Below, piece after piece: positions 14,970 to 18,938 of a stretch of DNA of 18,938 nucleotides (positions are counted from its first letter, which is position 1; the number at the start of each line of letters is the position of its first letter). The DNA lies in assembly GCA_964575185.1 (NCBI GenBank), contig CAZNPW010000051.1, positions 1-18,938 of the forward strand. The letters are read 5' to 3'. The stretch is from CAZNPW01 sp964575185 (GTDB lineage Bacteria; Pseudomonadota; Alphaproteobacteria; Rhodobacterales; Rhodobacteraceae). The notes under the pieces were generated by a model. It had not been told where the DNA came from. It searched no databases and saw nothing but the letters and a program-made list of their open reading frames with translations. A program made the translations under genes and the position numbers.

Positions 14970-15799
14970 AACTGCTGCGCTACGGCCCCCGCGGGGCGGA
15001 ACGCCCCGGCATCCTGGACGCCCAGGGCCGCATCCGCGACCTGTCGGGCATCATCCCCGACCTGGCGGGCGAGGTGCTGACGCGGCTCGACACGCTGCAC
15101 GTCGACCCTCAGGACCTGCCGCTGGTCGAAGGCGACCCGCGCCTCGGTCCCTGCGTCGGCGGGACGGGCAAGTTCATCTGCATCGGCCTCAACTACTCGG
15201 ACCACGCCGCCGAGACCGGGGCCAAGGTGCCGTCGGAGCCGATCATCTTCATGAAGGCGACCTCCGCCATCTGCGGCCCGAACGACCCGATCCTGATCCC
15301 GCGCGGGTCCGAGAAGACCGACTGGGAGGTCGAGCTCGGCGTCGTCATCGGCCGGGCCGCCAAGTATGTCGACGAGGCCGACGCGCTGGACCACGTCGCG
15401 GGCTACTGCGTCATCAACGACGTCAGCGAGCGCGCCTTCCAGACCGAACGGCAGGGCCAGTGGACCAAGGGGAAAAGCTGCGACAACTTCGGCCAGACGG
15501 GGCCATGGCTGGTCACGAAGGACGAGGTGCCAAACCCGCAGGACCTGGCGATGTGGCTGCGCGTCGGCGACCGGACGATGCAGGATGGCTCCACAAAGAC
15601 AATGGTTTACGGGGTGGCGCATCTGGTGTCCTACCTGTCGCAGTTCTTCACCCTGCACCCCGGCGACATCATCTCCACCGGCACGCCGCCGGGCGTCGGC
15701 CTCGGCATGAAGCCGCCGCGCTACCTGAAGCCCGGCGAGGTCGTGACGCTGGGCATCGCGGGCCTCGGCGAGCAGCGGCAGGTCTGCGTGCAGGGATGA
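14966..15799 (+). CDS. FAH-family hydrolase, likely 2,4-diketo-3-deoxy-L-rhamnonate/fuconate hydrolase
   Basis: 277 residues of the fumarylacetoacetate hydrolase fold. Predicted metal ligands are E121 and E123 (WEVELGVVIG) and D152 (NDVSERAFQ), with H80 in GLNYSDHAAETG. The stretch KGKSCDNFGQTGPWLV is typical of the subgroup containing LRA6 and the fuconate-pathway hydrolase, which cleave 2,4-diketo-3-deoxyaldonates to pyruvate and L-lactate. Annotation pipelines often call such proteins ureidoglycolate lyase. Its place between dehydrogenase and dehydratase genes supports the sugar-acid role. GAGGT at 14955-14959 precedes the ATG, and both ends overlap neighbours by 4 bases. Confidence 0.85.
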   Translation: MKLLRYGPRGAERPGILDAQGRIRDLSGIIPDLAGEVLTRLDTLHVDPQDLPLVEGDPRLGPCVGGTGKFICIGLNYSDHAAETGAKVPSEPIIFMKATSAICGPNDPILIPRGSEKTDWEVELGVVIGRAAKYVDEADALDHVAGYCVINDVSERAFQTERQGQWTKGKSCDNFGQTGPWLVTKDEVPNPQDLAMWLRVGDRTMQDGSTKTMVYGVAHLVSYLSQFFTLHPGDIISTGTPPGVGLGMKPPRYLKPGEVVTLGIAGLGEQRQVCVQG

Positions 15800-16920
15800 A
15801 GGTCGCGCGCGTCGAGGCGATCCCGGTCTCCTACCCCGAGCCGAACGACCACTCCCGGCACCGGTCGGTATGCCTCGTCCGCATCACCTCGACCGACGGC
15901 GCGGTGGGCTGGGGAGAGTGCTGTTCCTACTTCCCCGAGGCGTCGCGGGCCGCGAAAGCGCTGGTCGACGGCATGGCCGAACTGGTGGTGGGCGAAAGCG
16001 TTCTCGCCACCCATCGCGTCTGGCACAAGCTGCGCCACCATTCCTGGTGGTACGGCAACGGGGCCGGGATCGCGTCGCTCGCAATCTCGGGCATCGACAT
16101 CGCGCTGTGGGACCTGAAGGGCAAGACGCTGGGGGCCCGGGTGCTGGACCTGCTCGGCGGGCCGGTTCACGACCGGATGCCGGGGGTGGCGAGCCTGCAC
16201 GCGACCGAGGCCGACATCGACGCGATGGCCGAAGGAATGGCGCGGCACCTCGACGGCGGGTTGCAGGGCGTGAAGGTCGGATTCGGGAAGAAAGGAGACG
16301 CAAATCTGGGCTTCGACCACGCCCGCGATGTCCGTTTCGTGCAAGCCCTGCGCGAGGCGATCGGCCCCGACAAGCGCATCATGATCGACCTCGGGATCAA
16401 GAACTTCTGGGACGTGCCCACCGCCATCGCCCGCGCCCGCGCCTTCGAGGCCTTCGACGTCCATTGGCTGGAAGAGCCGCTCGGCGACCGCGACCCGAAG
16501 GGCTACGCGGCGCTTCGAGCGGGCACCTCGCTCAGGCTCGCCTATGGCGAAAAGGAGTGGAACTTCAAGGGCGTGGAGGAGATCGTCACGTCCGGGACGG
16601 TCGACGTGATCGGCCTCGACCCCGGCCGGATCGAGGGGATCACCGGCTTCTGGAAAGCCGCCGAGATCTGCGCCGCCCACCGCCGCCAGGCGAACGCGCA
16701 CAACTTCTCCACCGCCATCGTCAGCGCGGCGTCGCAAGCGCTGAGCTTCGCCAGCCCCGCCTGCCGGGAACTCGAACTCCAGCCCGTCTACGGCCCGGCG
16801 CAGGCCGACCTCGTGGATCGCCCGGTGTGGCACACCGGCGGCTGGATCGACCCGCCGGAGGGCCCCGGCCTGGGGATCACCGTCAACGAGGACCTCGTGC
16901 GGTCGGCGAGGCTCGACTGA
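15796..16920 (+). CDS. Enolase-superfamily (mandelate racemase-type) sugar-acid dehydratase
   Basis: 374 residues with an N-terminal capping domain and a C-terminal modified TIM barrel. Predicted magnesium ligands are D198 (IMIDLG), E226 (WLEEP) and E252 (YGEKEWN). The His-Asp dyad of the mandelate-racemase subgroup is D275 (GLDPGRIEG) and H302 (NAHNF), with the same 27-residue spacing as in mandelate racemase. On the second strand only the latter lysine of the usual KxK is kept (K160 in GVKVGFG), so the first is glycine. Expected reaction: loss of water from a 6-carbon aldonate such as L-fuconate or L-rhamnonate to the 2-keto-3-deoxy acid. It is shorter than L-fuconate dehydratase as I recall it. 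The exact substrate is open; a lactone isomerase is the main alternative. Confidence 0.83.
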   Translation: MKVARVEAIPVSYPEPNDHSRHRSVCLVRITSTDGAVGWGECCSYFPEASRAAKALVDGMAELVVGESVLATHRVWHKLRHHSWWYGNGAGIASLAISGIDIALWDLKGKTLGARVLDLLGGPVHDRMPGVASLHATEADIDAMAEGMARHLDGGLQGVKVGFGKKGDANLGFDHARDVRFVQALREAIGPDKRIMIDLGIKNFWDVPTAIARARAFEAFDVHWLEEPLGDRDPKGYAALRAGTSLRLAYGEKEWNFKGVEEIVTSGTVDVIGLDPGRIEGITGFWKAAEICAAHRRQANAHNFSTAIVSAASQALSFASPACRELELQPVYGPAQADLVDRPVWHTGGWIDPPEGPGLGITVNEDLVRSARLD

Positions 16921-17675
16921 TGCTGGACTGGGGGCTCACCGGCCAGACCGTGATCGTCACCGGCGGGGCCGGGGCGATCGGCCGGGCGGTCTCTGCGGGC
17001 TTCGCCGAGGCCGGGGCGAAGGTCGCGGTCGTCGATCTCGACCGCGCGGCGGTGGATGCGACCGCCAGCCTGCTGCCCGGCGCCAAGGGCTTCGCCGCGA
17101 ACCTGGCGGACTTCGCCCGCCTGCCCGCGCTCGTGCAGCGCATCGAGGACGCACTGGGCCTCGCCACCCACCTCGTGAACATCGCCGGCATCATCCGCCG
17201 CACGGCAGACCTCTTCAGCGTCACCGAAGCCGACTGGGACGCGCAAGCCGACGTGAACCTCAAGGCCATGTTCTTCCTCACGCAAGCCTTCGCGGCCCGG
17301 CTGCGCGACAGCGCGACCCCCGGCTCGGTCGTCAACTATTCCAGCCAGGGCTGGCAGTCGGGCGGCTTCGGCGGCTCGGTCGTCTACAACGCGACCAAGG
17401 GCGCGGTCACGACGATGACGCGGGGCATGGCGCGGTCCTGGGCGCCGCTGAACATCCGCGTCAACGCCATCGCCCCCGGCCTCGTCGACACCCCGATGAT
17501 GCAGGGCACCGGCCAGACGCCCGAGCAGTTCCAGGCGATGGTCGACACGATCCCGCTGAAGCGCCTCGCGGTGCCCGAGGACCACGTCGGCGCGACGGTG
17601 TTCCTCTGCAGCCCCATGGCGCGCTACATGACCGGGGCGACGGTCAATGTCTCGGGCGGATTCCTGATGTACTAG
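16920..17675 (+). CDS. Short-chain dehydrogenase/reductase (SDR) 2, candidate 2-keto-3-deoxyaldonate dehydrogenase
   Basis: 251-residue classical SDR. TGGAGAIG is at 14-21, NIAG at 87-90 (variant of NNAG), serines at 141/142, Y156 and K160 (YNATK), followed by NAIAPGLVDTPM and a standard C-terminal VNVSGGFLMY. D39 at the end of the second strand (VVDLD) indicates NAD(H), suiting an oxidative catabolic step. Downstream of a dehydratase and an FAH hydrolase, it best fits oxidation of the 2-keto-3-deoxy acid at C4. One base is shared with the dehydratase gene (TGATG). It is the last gene of the operon, and its TAG lies in a CTAG shared with the stop of the convergent aldo/keto reductase. Confidence 0.88.
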   Translation: MLDWGLTGQTVIVTGGAGAIGRAVSAGFAEAGAKVAVVDLDRAAVDATASLLPGAKGFAANLADFARLPALVQRIEDALGLATHLVNIAGIIRRTADLFSVTEADWDAQADVNLKAMFFLTQAFAARLRDSATPGSVVNYSSQGWQSGGFGGSVVYNATKGAVTTMTRGMARSWAPLNIRVNAIAPGLVDTPMMQGTGQTPEQFQAMVDTIPLKRLAVPEDHVGATVFLCSPMARYMTGATVNVSGGFLMY

Positions 17676-18685
17676 GGCGCGGCGGGGTCGACCAGCCCGC
17701 GCGCCTTCAGGTCGGTCCAGAGTGCCTCGGGGATCGGCAGCGCGGCGTTCGCCGCGTTCGCGCGCACCTGCGCCGGGCTGACCGCCCCGGGGATGACCGA
17801 CACGACGGCCGGGTGGCGCAGCGGAAACTGCAGCGCGGCGGCCATCAGCGGCACGCCGTGGGCGGCGCACACATCACGGATCGCGCGCGCCCGCGCCCGC
17901 ACGGGGTCGGGCACCGGGCCGTAGTTGTACTGCACATGCGGGCTCTCGGGGTCGGTCAGCAATCCGCTCGCGAAGGGCGCGCCGATCACCACCCGCACCC
18001 CGCGCCGCAGGCATTCCGCCATCGGCCCGGCCAGCGCCACCTGATCGACCAGCGTGTAGGGCATGGCGACGAGGAAGAAATCCACCCGGGCGACCGGCGC
18101 GAACACCTCGAACGCGGCCAGCGTGTTGATCCCCATCCCCACGGCGGAAATCTCCCCCGCCGCCTTCCGCGCGGCGAGCCAGGCCCAGCCCGAAGCCTCC
18201 AGCGCCGCGACGTGGCCCGCGAAGGCCGCGCCGTGATACGCCTGGTCGAGATCGTGGACGATCAGCGCATCCACGTTCGGCACCCCCAGCCGCAGCTGCG
18301 ACTGCGAAAGGCTCTCGGCGAACCCCGCCGCCGAATAGTCGTAGGTGACGGCGAAGTTCAGCCCGCCCGCCCATTGCACCCGCGCATCCTGCCCCCGCGC
18401 GGCAGGCCGGTAGACGCGGCCGACCTTGGTCGAGACCAGCGCCCGGTCGCGGTCGACCCCGCGCAGGAAGGTGCCCAGCCGGTGTTCCGACAGCCCGTGC
18501 CCGTACCAGGGCGCGGTGTCGAAGAAGCGCACCCCGGCCTCCCAGGCGGCAGCGAAGGTCGCGGCCGCTTCCGCCTCGGTCCAGGGGTGGAAGATGTTGC
18601 CGAGCGGCGCGCAGCCCATTCCCAGCCGCGGCCAGGCGGCGGGAAAGGCGGGGGCGGGCGGCGCGATCACGGTCATCCCCGGCAT
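17672..18685 (-). CDS. Aldo/keto reductase, L-fucose (D-threo-aldose) 1-dehydrogenase-like
   Basis: 337 residues with the AKR TIM-barrel tetrad D56 (FFDTAPWYG), Y61, K87 (STKVGR) and H144 (LIVHDLDQ). The motifs LGMGCAPLGNIF, LSEHRLG and the VHDLD segment resemble the D-threo-aldose 1-dehydrogenase/pyridoxal 4-dehydrogenase subgroup, whose best-known reaction is NAD(P)-dependent oxidation of L-fucose to the lactone. It is encoded opposite to the main operon but tail to tail with it, so it is likely part of the same pathway under a separate promoter. The ATG at 18685 gives a 337-residue protein; an ATG at 18676 is equally possible, since neither has a clear ribosome-binding site. Confidence 0.85.
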   Translation of the reverse strand: MPGMTVIAPPAPAFPAAWPRLGMGCAPLGNIFHPWTEAEAAATFAAAWEAGVRFFDTAPWYGHGLSEHRLGTFLRGVDRDRALVSTKVGRVYRPAARGQDARVQWAGGLNFAVTYDYSAAGFAESLSQSQLRLGVPNVDALIVHDLDQAYHGAAFAGHVAALEASGWAWLAARKAAGEISAVGMGINTLAAFEVFAPVARVDFFLVAMPYTLVDQVALAGPMAECLRRGVRVVIGAPFASGLLTDPESPHVQYNYGPVPDPVRARARAIRDVCAAHGVPLMAAALQFPLRHPAVVSVIPGAVSPAQVRANAANAALPIPEALWTDLKARGLVDPAAP

Positions 18686-18707
18686 CCAAACGCCGGAGGC
18701 ACCAAAA

Positions 18708-18790
18708 GGAAAGCCCCCTCTCTTTCCGGCCCAAATACTCTCCGGGGGTGAGGCGCGGCCCGCGCCGAGGGGGGCGGACAGCCCCCCTTG
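18708..18790. repeat. Cluster of three small hairpins, candidate dispersed intergenic repeat
   Basis: Within the 149-base non-coding gap between the divergent reductase and pth genes there are three inverted repeats: GGAAAG/CTTTCC (18708-18713 with 18722-18727), GGCGCG/CGCGCC (18752-18757 with 18761-18766, loop GCC) and AGGGGGGC/GCCCCCCT (18768-18775 with 18781-18788, loop GGACA). The minus strand between them reads CCCCCGGAGAGTATTTGGGCC. As I recall, a GGAGTATTTGG-like block recurs in intergenic DNA of Rhodobacteraceae, so this may be a copy of a genome-wide element. Only one copy is in the window. No T-run follows, and a terminator has no evident purpose between divergent genes. Confidence 0.4.
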
Positions 18791-18834
18791 ACCCCGCCGC
18801 CGCCTGCGCCGACATGACCCGAAAGGAGATGGCG

Positions 18835-18938
18835 ATGCTTCTGTGGGTCGGCCTCGGCAATCCCGGCGCGGAATACGCGGGCAACCGGCACAACATCGGC
18901 TTCATGGCGCTGGACCGGATCGCTGCCGACCACGGCTT
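18835..18938 (+). CDS. pth: Peptidyl-tRNA hydrolase, N-terminal part (cut by window edge)
   Basis: Thirty-four codons are visible. The start MLLWVGLGNPGAEYAGNRHN includes the GLGNPG signature and the catalytic histidine of RHN (H20 in the E. coli enzyme), followed by IGFMALDRIA. The enzyme releases peptides from stalled peptidyl-tRNA in the cytoplasm. The ATG at 18835 is taken because GGAG at 18825-18828 is six bases upstream; in-frame ATGs at 18829 and 18814 lack that spacing. The gene runs off the window end. Confidence 0.92.
   Translation, partial: MLLWVGLGNPGAEYAGNRHNIGFMALDRIAADHG

Noticed and set aside
18768..18788. G/C-rich hairpin as a rho-independent terminator
   Set aside because: No T-run follows on either strand, and the flanking genes are divergent, so no transcript needs to end there.
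1..18938. CRISPR arrays, tRNA or rRNA genes, insertion sequences, phage genes
   Set aside because: No spaced direct repeats, cloverleaf-type sequences, transposase or phage proteins were seen.

Overview
The window is about 19 kb of very GC-rich DNA (roughly 70 percent by eye) with dense, overlapping genes. Protein style, heavy use of GTG starts, and the nadK, prpE, glyA and pth relatives all suggest an alphaproteobacterium of the Rhodobacterales (Paracoccus/Rhodobacter-like). That placement is an inference from family resemblance, not from a marker-gene comparison.

Layout. (1) 1-5685 is mostly housekeeping and signalling. It holds the 5' end of glyA (minus), nadK (plus), and a convergent two-gene signalling unit (minus) made of an Hpt phosphotransfer protein and an NtrC-type response regulator that lacks the sigma-54 GAFTGA loop. 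A propionyl-CoA synthetase (prpE, minus) and a TIM-barrel sugar isomerase/epimerase (minus) follow. (2) 5686-5861 is a divergent control region with a candidate promoter and two near-identical inverted repeats that look like operators of a FadR-type GntR repressor. (3) 5862-17675 is a 13-gene plus-strand cluster that reads as one operon. Its order is: RhaS-family periplasmic binding protein, double-ATPase subunit, two permeases, GntR/FCD regulator, Gfo/Idh/MocA dehydrogenase, acetoacetate-decarboxylase-family protein, L-rhamnose-mutarotase-family protein, SDR, 2-hydroxyacid dehydrogenase (CtBP-like), FAH-family hydrolase, mandelate-racemase-type enolase-superfamily dehydratase, second SDR. Apart from a 77-base gap with a strong hairpin after the binding protein, every junction overlaps by 1 to 14 bases. 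(4) 17672-18685 is a convergent aldo/keto reductase resembling L-fucose (D-threo-aldose) 1-dehydrogenase. (5) 18686-18834 has a cluster of small hairpins, followed by the 5' end of pth.

How the genes may work together (inference). The transporter and mutarotase belong to families used for L-rhamnose and related 6-deoxy sugars. The reductase, dehydratase, SDR and FAH hydrolase match the non-phosphorylating route: sugar to lactone to aldonate to 2-keto-3-deoxyaldonate to 2,4-diketo-3-deoxyaldonate to pyruvate plus a 2-hydroxyacid such as lactate. No lactonase is recognisable in the window. The acetoacetate-decarboxylase homologue, the Gfo/Idh protein, the CtBP-like dehydrogenase and the divergent isomerase have no place in the textbook route. 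They are what makes the locus unusual: either the true substrate is not plain rhamnose or fucose, or a side branch exists.
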